From positions 1,054,001 to 1,118,000 of the forward strand of contig NZ_JARNTX010000001.1 in NCBI RefSeq assembly GCF_029433095.1: DNA of 64,000 nt. Direction: 5' to 3'. The stretch comes from Hymenobacter sp. YC55 (GTDB lineage Bacteria; Bacteroidota; Bacteroidia; Cytophagales; Hymenobacteraceae). Position 1 is the first letter of the stretch. Each line of letters starts with the position of its first letter. The notes below the pieces were generated by a model, which did no database searches, was not told the origin of the DNA, and saw only the letters and a list, made by a program, of their open reading frames with translations. The position numbers and the translations under genes are program-made. Below are positions 8,407 to 17,675 of this stretch, in pieces.

Positions 8407-9567
8407 CTAAGCCGGAGTGCGCACTTTGGCGGGTTTGGTGGTAATGCCAGCGGCCAGCACACCCACTGCGGCACCCATTATAGCCACTAGCGCAAAAGAA
8501 ATACGCAGGCTGAACACCTCGCCCAACAAGCCAATCAGGGGCGGGCCCAGCAGAAACCCGAAATACCCGATAGTGGAAACCAGGGCCAAGGCCACGCCGG
8601 GAGCTACAGTGCGCGCCTGCCCGGCAGCCGAGTAGGAGAGGGGCGTAACCGAGGCAATGCCAAAGCCCACAAGCAGAAACCCGATAATAGCGGGCACTAG
8701 GTAGGGTAGCAACACAGCCATCAAAAGCCCCGAGGCAATAAGGGCGCTACTGACTTGCAACATCCGGGTGGCCCCGAACCGATGCGTAAAGTAGTCGGCG
8801 AGGAAGCGGCCGAGGGCCATGGTGCTCATGCAGGCCACGTAGCCGCTGGTTACCAGCGCAGCATCGGGCCGCACCACCCGCTGAAAATACACCCCGCTCC
8901 AATCGAACATACAGCCCTCGCAGAGCATGCCGCAGAACGCAATAAAGCCGATGCGTAACAGGTAAGGTTCGGGGCGCCGCAAGCTCATGCCGCCGGCCTC
9001 GCTGCCTTCGTCTTGGCGCAAGGTGAATTGGTGGGCCACCGCAATAAGGAGTACTCCCAAGCCTGCTACCAACAAGAAGTGGGAGAGGGGCGTCTGCTGC
9101 CAGCCGATGAGCAGTGTGCCAAGCGCGCCACCCAGGAAGCCCGCCAAGCTCCAAAGCCCATGAAACGAGCCCATGATAGGCTTGCCGTAGTGCGCTTGCA
9201 CGTTGATGGCCTGCGTATTGACGGACACATTAAGCAAATTGCCGGCGAAGCCAAACAAGGCCAGCGCGGGGGCCAAGGTCCAGAAGCTTTCCACCCAACC
9301 CAGCAGTGGCAGAAATACCGCGTACAACGCCGCCGACAGCAAAACTACCGTTCGGCTGCCCCATGTATGCACCATCCAGCCGGCCAGCGGCAGCGCAATC
9401 ATCGACCCTACGGGCATGGCCAGTAGCAGCTGACCGATGTCTCCCTCACTCAAGCCGAGCTTCAAACTGATATCCGGAATGCGGGAGGCCCAACTCGCGA
9501 AACAGATGCCCGCTTGGAAAAAAACAGCCGCAACGGCAATCCGGCTCTTGGTAGTGGAAGTCAACAT
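8407..9567 (-). CDS. MFS transporter (YbjJ/fucose-permease-like)
   Basis: A twelve-helix major facilitator of 386 aa when started at the ATG at 9567. The open frame runs to 9807, but those first 80 residues are polar and overlap the GH39 promoter and coding start, so I reject the longer form. Features are a SRIPDISLKLGLSEGDIG loop after helix 1 (shared with YbjJ-like proteins), the GWMVHTWGSRTVV loop between helices 2 and 3, and regular hydrophobic segments to the end. It lies divergent to the GH39 beta-xylosidase with a 16-bp LacI-type palindrome between them, which suggests import of a xylan- or arabinan-derived sugar; the substrate is inferred from context only. A perfect TACCTTTG -7 element (9587-9594 on the complement) lies 20 bp upstream of the chosen start. 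Confidence 0.85.
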   Translation of the reverse strand: MLTSTTKSRIAVAAVFFQAGICFASWASRIPDISLKLGLSEGDIGQLLLAMPVGSMIALPLAGWMVHTWGSRTVVLLSAALYAVFLPLLGWVESFWTLAPALALFGFAGNLLNVSVNTQAINVQAHYGKPIMGSFHGLWSLAGFLGGALGTLLIGWQQTPLSHFLLVAGLGVLLIAVAHQFTLRQDEGSEAGGMSLRRPEPYLLRIGFIAFCGMLCEGCMFDWSGVYFQRVVRPDAALVTSGYVACMSTMALGRFLADYFTHRFGATRMLQVSSALIASGLLMAVLLPYLVPAIIGFLLVGFGIASVTPLSYSAAGQARTVAPGVALALVSTIGYFGFLLGPPLIGLLGEVFSLRISFALVAIMGAAVGVLAAGITTKPAKVRTPA

Positions 9568-9586
9568 ATCAGGGTTTAGGCAGCTG

Positions 9587-9594
9587 CAAAGGTA
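9587..9594 (-). promoter_or_regulatory. Bacteroidota -7 promoter element for the MFS gene
   Basis: On the minus strand this reads TACCTTTG, a perfect match to TAnnTTTG. The palindrome at 9604-9619 would cover roughly -17 to -33 of this promoter, so a bound repressor could block it. No well-spaced TTG -33 element was found, so the promoter is incomplete. Confidence 0.5.
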
Positions 9595-9603
9595 CGAGCA
9601 GTT

Positions 9604-9619
9604 ACACAATCGGTTGTGT
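9604..9619. promoter_or_regulatory. 16-bp LacI-type operator between MFS and GH39 genes
   Basis: ACACAATCGGTTGTGT is a palindrome with one mismatched pair around a central CG. Close copies are at 12621-12636, 19001-19016 and 19339-19354, all outside coding sequence near glycan genes. From here it could control both divergent genes. Confidence 0.75.
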
Positions 9620-9639
9620 TTGCCGCCTAGGAATGGTAG

Positions 9640-9672
9640 CTTGTCCCGCGCCTCTTTCCACCCGTACTTTTC
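9640..9672 (+). promoter_or_regulatory. Candidate promoter for the GH39 gene
   Basis: TTG at 9640-9642 and TACTTTTC at 9665-9672 are spaced by 22 bp and match the TTG / TAnnTTTG form with one mismatch. The -7 box ends 6 bp before the ATG, implying a very short leader. Confidence 0.4.
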
Positions 9673-9678
9673 TGCTGC

Positions 9679-11403
9679 ATGAAAAAATTTGTTTCGCCTC
9701 CGCGTACACTGCATCGTCACTTGCTTGGTTGGCTGACCCTGGCAAGCGTATTGGCCGGTCCTTGCACCGTTCAGGCGCAGGCGCCTACCGCTCCGGTAAC
9801 TATTCAAGTGGATTTGGCGAAGCCAAAAGGCCCGATGTACCCCATGTGGGCGTATTTCGGGTACGATGAGCCCAACTACACCTACATGAAGGATGGGCAG
9901 AAGCTGCTCACTGAACTAGCGGCCCTGAGCCCCACCACCGTGTACGTGCGGGCCCACAACCTACTTACCACCGGCGACGGTACGCCCGCCCTTAAATGGG
10001 GCTCGACCAACGCCTACACCGAAGACAAAAAAGGGCGGCCCATCTACAATTGGAAAATAGTCGACCAGATTTTCGATACCTACTTGGCGCGGGGCATGAA
10101 GCCTATTGCTCAAATCGGGTTCATGCCGGAAGCCCTGTCGTCGCACCCGGTGCCCTACCGGCACTATTGGAAGCCCGGCAAACCCTACGACGAGATTTAC
10201 ACTGGGTGGGCTTATCCGCCTAAGGACTACAAGAAATGGTCGGAGCTGGTGTATCAGTGGGTGAAGCACTGCGTAGCGCGCTACGGCGAAGCGGAGGTGA
10301 AAAGCTGGCCGTGGGAGCTGTGGAATGAGCCCAACATCGGCTACTGGAAAGGCACGCCCGAAGAGTACAGCAAGCTTTTCGATTACACGGAAGACGCCGT
10401 GCACCGGGCCTGCCCCGGCATTCAGCTTGGCGGCCCCGAAACTACTGGCCCTGGCTGGGACAAAGCCGCCAACTTCCTGAAAGACTTCCTACAGCATTGC
10501 GCCACCGGTACCAATTACGCCACCGGCAAAACCGGCACCCGCCTCGACTTCATCACCTTTCACGCCAAAGGCGGGCCCAAAGTGGTAGACGGTCACGTGC
10601 GCATGAACATGGGCACGCAGCTCAAGGACATCACCGAAGGCTTCAAAATAGTAGCCTCGTTTCCGCAGTACAAGAACCTGCCTATCATCATCGGCGAAAA
10701 TGACCCCGAAGGCTGCGCCGCCTGCTCCGTGGACCTGAGCCCTGAAAATGCCTACCGCAATGGCACCATGTATTCCAGCTATACGGCCTCTGCCTATTCC
10801 CACCTCTACGAATTGGCCGACGAGTACAAAGTCAATTTACTTGGGGCAGTGAGTTGGTCGTTCGAGTTTGAGAACCAGCCCTGGTTTGCTGGTTTCCGCG
10901 ACTTAGCCACCAACGGTGTCGATAAGCCCGTGCTCAACGTGTTCCGAATGATGGGCCTCATGGGCGGGCAGCGGGTAGCCGTCAGCAACGCCAGCGCCCT
11001 CACCTTGCCCGAACTGCGCGAAGGCGCACAAAGCCAGCGCGCCGACATTAGTGCCCTTGCGTCCACCAATGACCGTTCCGCCAATGTCCTCGTCTGGAAC
11101 TACCACAACGACGACCTGCCCGCCGCTGCCTCCGAAGTGGAAATTGAGCTGCAAGGCCTGACCGCGCCGCAAGCCCTGGTGCAGCACTACCGCATCGACG
11201 GCGAGCATAGCAATTCCTACACTACGTGGCAGAAAATGGGTTCCCCGCAAAACGTAACGGCCGCCCAACGCACCGAACTCGAACAAGCCGGTCAACTCGC
11301 CCTGCTCGACTCGCCAACGTGGGTGAAAACCAAAGACAACAAAACCACCCTGCGCTTCAAACTCCCCCGCCAAGGCGTGTCATTACTACACCTGACTTGG
11401 TAG
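9679..11403 (+). CDS. GH39-family beta-xylosidase, secreted
   Basis: A 574-residue protein with a signal peptide (cleavage near VQAQAP, residues 31-36), so it acts in the periplasm or at the cell surface. The (beta/alpha)8 barrel carries the clan GH-A pair in the right places: the acid/base Glu217 in WELWNEPN and the nucleophile Glu340 in IIIGENDPEG. A beta-sandwich tail follows from about residue 430, as in GH39 xylosidases. GH39 enzymes release xylose from the non-reducing ends of xylo-oligosaccharides by a retaining mechanism; a few members act on other glycosides, so xylose is likely but not proven. A shared 16-bp operator lies 60 bp upstream, and a 38-bp perfect inverted repeat just downstream is the probable 3' end of the transcript. 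Confidence 0.88.
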   Translation: MKKFVSPPRTLHRHLLGWLTLASVLAGPCTVQAQAPTAPVTIQVDLAKPKGPMYPMWAYFGYDEPNYTYMKDGQKLLTELAALSPTTVYVRAHNLLTTGDGTPALKWGSTNAYTEDKKGRPIYNWKIVDQIFDTYLARGMKPIAQIGFMPEALSSHPVPYRHYWKPGKPYDEIYTGWAYPPKDYKKWSELVYQWVKHCVARYGEAEVKSWPWELWNEPNIGYWKGTPEEYSKLFDYTEDAVHRACPGIQLGGPETTGPGWDKAANFLKDFLQHCATGTNYATGKTGTRLDFITFHAKGGPKVVDGHVRMNMGTQLKDITEGFKIVASFPQYKNLPIIIGENDPEGCAACSVDLSPENAYRNGTMYSSYTASAYSHLYELADEYKVNLLGAVSWSFEFENQPWFAGFRDLATNGVDKPVLNVFRMMGLMGGQRVAVSNASALTLPELREGAQSQRADISALASTNDRSANVLVWNYHNDDLPAAASEVEIELQGLTAPQALVQHYRIDGEHSNSYTTWQKMGSPQNVTAAQRTELEQAGQLALLDSPTWVKTKDNKTTLRFKLPRQGVSLLHLTW

Positions 11404-11439
11404 TCGCATAAACAGACTTCTCTTCACTAATCAATCAGG

Positions 11440-11536
11440 CCGTCATGCTGAGCTTGCCGAAGCATCTCGCGTGCTGACGTCTGATTACTATTCCAACATC
11501 AGCACGCGAGATGCTTCGGCAAGCTCAGCATGACGG
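11440..11536. repeat. REP-like inverted repeat of the GTCATGCTGAGC family
   Basis: Two perfectly complementary 38-bp arms at 11440-11477 and 11499-11536 flank a 21-nt loop. The arms contain CGTCATGCTGAGC, a short variable stretch, then GAAGCATCTCGCG, the same units as at 29999-30222. The element lies between convergent genes and could also terminate transcription both ways, though it lacks a clear T-tract. Confidence 0.85.
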
Positions 11537-11590
11537 GCTTTTACCTTTCAGCAACTAGGCAAATGCGCAAAGAAGCGCTAACGGATACCT

Positions 11591-12601
11591 TTACTTCGCT
11601 GGCTTAACGCCTTCGGTGGTCATTACTACGCGCTTGAGCGTGCCGTCTTTGTTGTAGTACAGGTAGTCGATGCACACGGAACGGCGGAAGCTGCCACCCT
11701 CGGTGTTGATGGCGCCGTTGTGGTAAATGAAGTACGACTGGCCTTTGAAGTCGATGATGGACTGGTGGTTGGTATTGGAGTTGCCGGCTATTTCGTTGAG
11801 GATGCCTTTGTACTCCCACGGTCCCTCAATCTTGCGGCTCATGGCGTAAGCTATTTTCTCTGGAAAGCCCGTAGCATACGAGAGGTAATACCAGTCGCCG
11901 CGCTTGTGCACCCAAGGCGCTTCCGTGAAATTGGGCAGGGCCACCTTGTTGATAGGACCATCCAGCTCGGTCATATTAGGCTTGAGCTTGGCATAGTAGC
12001 ACGTGGTATTGCCCCAGAATAAGTAGGCTTGACCTTTTTCGTCTATCCAAACCGAAGGGTCGATGTCGGCCCAACTAATTTTGTCGTCAGGCGTCATGTC
12101 GCTCGAAATCAGTGCCGACCCGCGGGCGTCTTTGAAAGGCCCAGTGGGATTATCAGACACTGCCACGCCGATAGCTTTGCCATTGATGGTGGCGTGTTCC
12201 ACAGCTGCATACCAGTAGAATTTGCCGTTGCGCTCAATCACTTGCGAGGCCCACGCATCATCTTTAGCCCATGTGAAATCCTTCACGGCGAGGGGGGACG
12301 GGTGCTCGGTCCAGTTCACCATGTCGGTGGAAGAGAAGCATAGCCAGTCGTGCATTACGTAGCGCTCCTGCCGGGCAGGGGCTTCGTCGTGGCCGGTATA
12401 GAGGTACACGGTGCCCTTGTGCACGAAGGCGGCCGGGTCGGCGGTGTACTTCTGCTTTATAATGGGGTTGCCAGCCGTAGCCGCAGCCGTTGAAGCCGGA
12501 TTTTGGGCTAGGAGCACAGGGGCTGTTACTAAACTAAGTAAGCCAACTAGTGTGGCTTGGCGGAAAAGCAAACGAGCCTTTTTAGGAAGTCTTTTCGTCA
12601 T
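11591..12601 (-). CDS. GH43-family arabinofuranosidase/xylosidase, secreted
   Basis: I start this at the ATG at 12601 (336 aa) and not at 12670, because the later Met begins a proper signal peptide (basic start, LVGLLSLVTAPVLLAQ) and the longer form would place the operator and the upstream terminator inside the gene. The five-bladed propeller shows the GH43 triad: Asp55 (YTADPAAF), Asp181 (WADIDPSVW) and Glu227 (NFTEAPWV). GH43 enzymes are inverting and act on arabinose or xylose linkages; the TEAPWVHKRGDWYYLSYA region is typical of arabinoxylan-acting members. The exact specificity is inferred. It follows tal-pgi but is separated by a terminator and has its own operator 20 bp upstream of the start. 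Confidence 0.87.
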   Translation of the reverse strand: MTKRLPKKARLLFRQATLVGLLSLVTAPVLLAQNPASTAAATAGNPIIKQKYTADPAAFVHKGTVYLYTGHDEAPARQERYVMHDWLCFSSTDMVNWTEHPSPLAVKDFTWAKDDAWASQVIERNGKFYWYAAVEHATINGKAIGVAVSDNPTGPFKDARGSALISSDMTPDDKISWADIDPSVWIDEKGQAYLFWGNTTCYYAKLKPNMTELDGPINKVALPNFTEAPWVHKRGDWYYLSYATGFPEKIAYAMSRKIEGPWEYKGILNEIAGNSNTNHQSIIDFKGQSYFIYHNGAINTEGGSFRRSVCIDYLYYNKDGTLKRVVMTTEGVKPAK

Positions 12602-12620
12602 TCTGAACGGGTGGGAAATT

Positions 12621-12636
12621 ACACAATCGATTGTTA
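12621..12636. promoter_or_regulatory. 16-bp LacI-type operator upstream of GH43 gene
   Basis: ACACAATCGATTGTTA keeps the perfect core ACAATCGATTGT around the central CG. It lies between the tal-pgi terminator (12647-12683) and the GH43 ATG (12601), so it must sit on or next to the GH43 promoter. Confidence 0.75.
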
Positions 12637-12646
12637 AAAATGAGCT

Positions 12647-12683
12647 AAAAAACCGGCCTGATAGTAGCACCAGGCCGGTTTTT
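12647..12683 (-). terminator. Terminator of tal-pgi
   Basis: AAAACCGGCCTG and CAGGCCGGTTTT pair around a 10-nt loop (12661-12670), with T-runs on both sides, so it is a strong hairpin able to work on either strand. It separates the tkt-tal-pgi unit from the GH43 promoter. Confidence 0.85.
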
Positions 12684-12694
12684 AACTCGTTAGC

Positions 12695-15532
12695 TTACTT
12701 CGCTTGTAGCGTAGCTGCTTGCAATGCCGTCAGTACGGTTTGCAAACCTTGCTCGGCATCGGCACCGAGGTGGATGTGCAGCGTGCGACGGTCGTAGTCG
12801 TGCAGAGCTTGCAAGTCGCCGGCGGCTTGCGCGTTCTGGAACGTGCCGAACGTGTATGAGCGGCCGGGGAGCGGCAAATCCTGCGGATGGTCCTTGGTGA
12901 ACTGCACAAACAGGCCAGTGTTGGGGCCGCCTTTGTGGTACTGACCCGTAGAGTGCAGGAAGCGCGGGCCATAACCGGAAGCCGTAGCAATGTGCAACTG
13001 CTCCTGTACCTGCGCCCGGAACTGGTCGAGGCTCTGGTTGAGGGCCGGCGTTTCGGTCAGATAGGCTTGCAAGCAGAGGAAGTCGCCGGCCTTGGCCTGG
13101 TCGAAGAAAGCTTGCAGCACCTCGGCGGCATCGGAGCCCGAAACGGAGGTATAGTAGGCTACGCCGTTTTCAGTAACAACGGGTGCGTCGCCTTCAGGTA
13201 AGCTGCCTTCCTTTTCCACCACTTTCATCAGCGCGTCGGTGGCCGTTTTGGCGGCTTGCACGTTGGGCTGGTCGAAGGGGTTGATTTCCAGCACGGCGCT
13301 AGCCACGGCAATAGCCACTTCCCAGCGGAAGAACTCCTGTCCGAAGTCAAGTGCTTCTTTGATGGTGATGCGCACTACCGGATGGCCAGCCTGCTCTAGG
13401 GCTTGCAGCGCCTGCTTGTTGGCGTCGTCGGCTTCGTTTTCGTAGCTCACATACACAAACACCCGGTCTTGGCCGTACAGGGCAGGCTCGCGCACTGGCT
13501 CGCCGGCAATCGGCATGATGCCGGTGCCTTGCTTGCCGGTGCTTTCGGCTGTGAGCTGCTCCAGCCACAACCCGAAGCTGCTCAGCGACTCCGGCACAAT
13601 CAGCGTCAGCTTGTCACGGCCTTGCTTGGCTAGTACGCCGAGCGCTACACCTAGCTCCAAGCCAGGGTTTTGCTCTACGGCGCCGTAGGCCCCGCAGGCG
13701 CGCATCATCAGGATGGCGCGCTCCAGAATTTCGCCGGTGCTCAACCCGTACATAGCGGCGGGTACCAAGCCGAAGTACGTGAGGGCCGAGAAACGGCCGC
13801 CTACTTCGGCAAAGTTCAGGAAGATGTGGCGGTAGCCCTGCGCCGTAGCCGAAGCCACGAACTTAGAGCCCGGGTCGGTAATAGCCACGAAGTTCTCGCC
13901 AGCTTTGTCGCCTTTGATCTGCTTTACCTTGTCGTAGAAATAGTCACCAAACGCCAGCGGCTCGGCCGTAGTGCCCGATTTGCTGGCCACAATGAACAGC
14001 GTATCGGCCAGCGGCACCGATTCTTCGATGCGGTGTACCGTGCTCGGGTCGGTGGTGTCGAGCACCGAAATGGGGAGGCCGTTTTCGCCTTGCTCGAAGC
14101 TCTCGGTGAAGACAATAGGAGCCATGGTGCTGCCGCCCATGCCCATCACCACTACGTGCTTGAAGCCCGCATCCTTCACTTCCTGCGCAAACTGCTCGAT
14201 GGCAGGTACAGCGGCCACCATGGTTTCGGCTACGCGCAACCAGCCCATGAAGCTACGGATGCTTTCCTGCGCTTCGGCGTCTTGCACCCACAAATCGGCT
14301 TGCTTGTTCCAGAAGCCTTCGGTGAAGTTCTTCTCGTTGAACTCCTTCACCTTGGCATCCACATCAGCCTGATACTGACCGAGGGCCAACGTGGCCGGCG
14401 CCGTCGTTTCGGCCAGGGCTTGCACCCGCTTTTTCTCGATCGAGTCCATCAGCTTGCCGAAGGGCTCGTTGAATTTCTTGGCGCCGTCAACTTCCAGTGC
14501 CTGCGTTTGCTCTTCCAGGTTGATGCCTAGCTCGGGCAAGCGGCGCAGCACTTCGGCGGCTTTGTCGAGGCCTTCTTCCAGGCGGGCGGCGGGTTGGCCT
14601 TTCTCCCGGAAGATGTCCAGCGTTTCGGTCGGCACGGTGTTCACCGTTTTCGGCCCGATCAGGTTCTCGATGTATTTCAGGTCGTCGTACTTCGGGTTTT
14701 TGTTGCCGGTGCTGGCCCACAAGAGGCGCTGCGTATCGGCACCGTGCTTTTGCAACTCCTCCCAACGTGGACCCTGGAAGATTTCCTTGTAGATCTGGTA
14801 CGCTTGCTTGGCGCTGGCCAGGGCTACTTCGCCCACCATCGACTGCGCTAACTCGCCTTTCTCGCCACCTTCGGCCGCTAGTTTCTCTAGCATCGGGTCG
14901 ATCAGCACGTCGATGCGGCTGAGGAAGAAGCTGGCTACCGAATCGATGTTGTCGAGGGGCAGGCCGGCTTTCACCCGGTCTTCGAGGCCGGCAATGTAGG
15001 CTTCGGCCACTAAGCGGTAGCGCTCCAACCCGAAAATCAGGGTCACGTTAACGTTGATGCCTTCGGCGATGAGCCGGCGGATGGCGGGCAGGCCTTCCAG
15101 CGTAGCGGGCACCTTAATCATCACGTTCGGACGGTCCACGGCTTTCCAGAAGCGCATGCCTTCCTCGATGGTGCCTTCCGTGTCGTTGACCAGCTTCGGC
15201 GATACTTCCAGGCTTACGTAGCCATCAGAGGAATTATCGTGGCTGTCGTAGAGCGGGCGGAACAGGTCGCAGGCGTGCTGTACGTCGGCAATGACCATCT
15301 CCGTGTAGATTTCGTCGGTGGTCTTGTTTTGCAGTGCCAGGCTGCGGATGGCCGAGTCGTAGTCGTCGGAGCCACCAATGGCCTTCTCGAAAATGGCCGG
15401 GTTAGAGGTAACGCCGCGCAACGCCTCGTGGTCGATGCGGCGCTTCAACTCACCGTTAATCAGAATTTTGCGACGAATGAAGTCAAGCCAGATGCTTTGG
15501 TCGAACTCGCGGATGGCAATTAATGGGTTCAT
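12695..15532 (-). CDS. tal-pgi: Bifunctional transaldolase / glucose-6-phosphate isomerase
   Basis: A 945-residue fusion of two cytoplasmic sugar-phosphate enzymes. Residues 1 to about 370 are a transaldolase with the Schiff-base lysine in MIKVPATLEGLPA and the LRGVTSNPAIFEKAI start motif. Residues from about 385 to 940 are a Pgi, with MGMGGSTMAP, VASKSGTTAEP, the signature GGRFSALTYFGLVPAAMYGL, and the second signature around WLEQLTAESTGKQGTGIMP. The fused enzyme links sedoheptulose-7-P/glyceraldehyde-3-P exchange to the fructose-6-P/glucose-6-P balance. The same fusion is known in other phyla, so it is not new. It lies 91 bp downstream of transketolase on the same strand and ends in a strong terminator, which fits a non-oxidative pentose phosphate operon serving the surrounding xylosidase/arabinosidase genes. 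Confidence 0.95.
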   Translation of the reverse strand: MNPLIAIREFDQSIWLDFIRRKILINGELKRRIDHEALRGVTSNPAIFEKAIGGSDDYDSAIRSLALQNKTTDEIYTEMVIADVQHACDLFRPLYDSHDNSSDGYVSLEVSPKLVNDTEGTIEEGMRFWKAVDRPNVMIKVPATLEGLPAIRRLIAEGINVNVTLIFGLERYRLVAEAYIAGLEDRVKAGLPLDNIDSVASFFLSRIDVLIDPMLEKLAAEGGEKGELAQSMVGEVALASAKQAYQIYKEIFQGPRWEELQKHGADTQRLLWASTGNKNPKYDDLKYIENLIGPKTVNTVPTETLDIFREKGQPAARLEEGLDKAAEVLRRLPELGINLEEQTQALEVDGAKKFNEPFGKLMDSIEKKRVQALAETTAPATLALGQYQADVDAKVKEFNEKNFTEGFWNKQADLWVQDAEAQESIRSFMGWLRVAETMVAAVPAIEQFAQEVKDAGFKHVVVMGMGGSTMAPIVFTESFEQGENGLPISVLDTTDPSTVHRIEESVPLADTLFIVASKSGTTAEPLAFGDYFYDKVKQIKGDKAGENFVAITDPGSKFVASATAQGYRHIFLNFAEVGGRFSALTYFGLVPAAMYGLSTGEILERAILMMRACGAYGAVEQNPGLELGVALGVLAKQGRDKLTLIVPESLSSFGLWLEQLTAESTGKQGTGIMPIAGEPVREPALYGQDRVFVYVSYENEADDANKQALQALEQAGHPVVRITIKEALDFGQEFFRWEVAIAVASAVLEINPFDQPNVQAAKTATDALMKVVEKEGSLPEGDAPVVTENGVAYYTSVSGSDAAEVLQAFFDQAKAGDFLCLQAYLTETPALNQSLDQFRAQVQEQLHIATASGYGPRFLHSTGQYHKGGPNTGLFVQFTKDHPQDLPLPGRSYTFGTFQNAQAAGDLQALHDYDRRTLHIHLGADAEQGLQTVLTALQAATLQAK

Positions 15533-15573
15533 GACAAAGGAATAGAGTAGAAAGGAATGGGTGTAAGTGGTAG

Positions 15574-15611
15574 GTAGGTGTGCGGATTAGAAATCTAACC
15601 CGCACACCTAC
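15574..15611 (-). terminator. Hairpin between tkt and tal-pgi
   Basis: Arms at 15574-15591 (GTAGGTGTGCGGATTAGA) and 15594-15611 pair over about 17 of 18 positions. There is no T-run on the minus strand, so it is more likely an attenuator or RNA-processing/stability element within a tkt-tal-pgi transcript than a full terminator. Confidence 0.5.
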
Positions 15612-15623
15612 GTGCGCTACCCC

Positions 15624-17675
15624 TTACGAAACCACTTGCTTTTGGTCTTCTTCGGCAGGCTGTTCTTGCAATACCGAGTGGGCAGTTTTCACTACGTTCT
15701 CCACCGTAAAGCCGAATTCCTCGAACAGGTACTCCGCCGGAGCCGACTCGCCGAAGCGGTTCATGCTGATGCTGGTGCCTTCGTCGGTAGCGTACTTAGC
15801 CCAACCGATAGGGGAGCCGGCCTCGATGGTCACGCGCTTGCGCACCGATGGCGGCAGCACCTGCTGCTGGTAAGCCTTGTCTTGCTTCTCGAATAGCTCC
15901 CACGACGGCATGCTCACCACGCGGGTGGCAACACCTTCGCCTTGCAGCGCCTTCTGCGACTCCAGTGCCAAGCTCACCTCCGAGCCGGTAGCAATAAGAA
16001 TAAGCTGCGGCGTGCCACCGTCGGCTTCGCTCAAGATGTAGGCCCCTTTAGCTACCCCCTCACGAGCCGAGCCAAGTACCGTCTGGTCGAAAATCGGCAG
16101 TTTCTGGCGCGACAAAATCAGGCAGACGGGCGACTTGGGCGTGGTCATGGCAATGCGCCAGGCTTCGGTGGTTTCGTTGGCGTCGCCCGGGCGCAGCACC
16201 ACGATGTTCGGGATGGTGCGCAACGATACTACTTGCTCGATGGGCTGGTGCGTAGGGCCATCTTCGCCCAAGCCAATGCTGTCGTGGGTGAAAACGAACG
16301 TAGCGGCCGATTCGGCCAGGGCCGTGAGGCGAATGGCGCCGCGCATGTAGTCGGAGAACGTGAGGAAGGTACCGCCGTAGGTGCGTACGCCCGCGTGCTG
16401 CGACATGCCGTTCATGATACCGCCCATGGCGTGCTCGCGCACCCCAAACCAGATGTTGCTGCGCTCGTAGTGGCCAGGCTGGAAGCTGTCGTCACCCGAC
16501 TTGTCCATTTCATTGGAAGATGCCAAGTCGGCCGAGCCGCCAAACATGAAGGGCACCGCTTTCTTGATGGCCGTTAGGGCCTTGCCAGAAGCCTGGCGGG
16601 TGGCTAGTTCGCCATCGGCAGGGGTGTAAACAGGCAGGTCCTTATCCCAACCTTCGGGCAATTCACCGTTAAATGACACGTGGAACTGCTGGGCCTCAGC
16701 CTGGAATTCCTGCTCGTACTGCTTGAATTTGGCGTCCCACTCTTTTTGCAGCTCGGCACCTTGCTGGCCGGGCTGGCGTAGGTGCTCGTACACCTCCTCG
16801 GGTACTACAAAGCTGGCCTCGGGGTCCCAACCAAAGAACTCTTTGGCTTTCTTCACGTTGTCGGGGCCGAGCGGGCTGCCGTGGGCTTTGTTGGTGCCGG
16901 CCAGCGGCGAGCCGAAACCGATGATGGTCTTGATCGAGATAATCGAGGGCTTCTCCGTTTCTTCCTGCGCGGCTTTGATAGCGGCTTCGATTTCATCGAG
17001 GTTGTTGCCGTCCAGCACGTGCTGGGTGTGCCAGCCGTAGGCCTCGAAACGCTTCATGGCATCTTCGGTGTACGCCAGGCTGGTGGGGCCGTCGAGGGAG
17101 ATGTCGTTGTCGTCGTAGAGGTAGATGAGCTTGCCTAGCTTCAGGTGACCCGCCAACGAAGCTGCCTCCGAGGCAATACCTTCCATCAGGTCGCCGTCGC
17201 TCACAATAGAGTAGGTGTAGTGGTCTACCACAGCGTGGCCGGGCTTGTTGTACACGGCCGCTAGGTGTGCTTCGGCCATCGCCATGCCCACGCCGTTGGC
17301 GAAGCCCTGGCCCAGCGGACCAGTTGTTACCTCGATGCCAGGCGTCACGTTCGATTCAGGGTGGCCAGGCGTACGGGCACCCGGCTGACGAAACTTCTTT
17401 AGCTCGTCCATGGTCAAATCGTAGCCATACAGGTGCAGCAGGCTATAGATCAGCGCCGAGCCGTGGCCCGCCGACAGTACGAACCGGTCCCGGTTCGGCC
17501 ACTTGGGGTCTTGCGGGTTGAAGCGCAGAAAGCGCGAGAACAACACGTAAGCCATAGGCGCTGCACCGAGCGGTAGACCTGGGTGGCCGGAATTAGCTTT
17601 CTGTACCATATCCACCGACAGCAGGCGGATGGTGTTTACACTTTGCTGATCGAGGGAAGCAGAAGGATTACTCAT
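15624..17675 (-). CDS. tkt: Transketolase
   Basis: A 683-residue thiamine-diphosphate enzyme of full length. Visible motifs are [19 protein letters not shown] (substrate/ThDP loop), [19 protein letters not shown], the ThDP/metal motif [17 protein letters not shown] followed by [10 protein letters not shown], and the pyrimidine-domain signature [18 protein letters not shown]. It transfers two-carbon units between xylulose-5-P, ribose-5-P and erythrose-4-P in the cytoplasm. The ATG at 17675 gives the expected N-terminus ([20 protein letters not shown]). The tal-pgi gene follows 91 bp downstream on the same strand, so the two probably form one operon for pentose assimilation. No copy of the 16-bp operator is visible upstream, so this pair may be expressed independently of the glycosidase genes. 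Confidence 0.96.
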   Translation of the reverse strand: MSNPSASLDQQSVNTIRLLSVDMVQKANSGHPGLPLGAAPMAYVLFSRFLRFNPQDPKWPNRDRFVLSAGHGSALIYSLLHLYGYDLTMDELKKFRQPGARTPGHPESNVTPGIEVTTGPLGQGFANGVGMAMAEAHLAAVYNKPGHAVVDHYTYSIVSDGDLMEGIASEAASLAGHLKLGKLIYLYDDNDISLDGPTSLAYTEDAMKRFEAYGWHTQHVLDGNNLDEIEAAIKAAQEETEKPSIISIKTIIGFGSPLAGTNKAHGSPLGPDNVKKAKEFFGWDPEASFVVPEEVYEHLRQPGQQGAELQKEWDAKFKQYEQEFQAEAQQFHVSFNGELPEGWDKDLPVYTPADGELATRQASGKALTAIKKAVPFMFGGSADLASSNEMDKSGDDSFQPGHYERSNIWFGVREHAMGGIMNGMSQHAGVRTYGGTFLTFSDYMRGAIRLTALAESAATFVFTHDSIGLGEDGPTHQPIEQVVSLRTIPNIVVLRPGDANETTEAWRIAMTTPKSPVCLILSRQKLPIFDQTVLGSAREGVAKGAYILSEADGGTPQLILIATGSEVSLALESQKALQGEGVATRVVSMPSWELFEKQDKAYQQQVLPPSVRKRVTIEAGSPIGWAKYATDEGTSISMNRFGESAPAEYLFEEFGFTVENVVKTAHSVLQEQPAEEDQKQVVS

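Noticed and set aside
9568..9807. N-terminal extension of the MFS protein to 9807
   Set aside because: The extra 80 residues are polar and Cys/Arg-rich, overlap the GH39 start, and would put the operator and a perfect -7 element inside the gene.
12602..12670. Longer start for the GH43 gene at 12670
   Set aside because: It would start inside the tal-pgi terminator loop and place the operator within coding sequence; the ATG at 12601 begins a true signal peptide.
13670..14530. 286-codon plus-strand ORF inside tal-pgi
   Set aside because: Antisense shadow of the Pgi/Tal coding sequence, whose motifs are complete on the minus strand.
15942..16577. 211-codon plus-strand ORF inside transketolase
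   Set aside because: Antisense shadow of tkt; no start signal, domain or context supports it.
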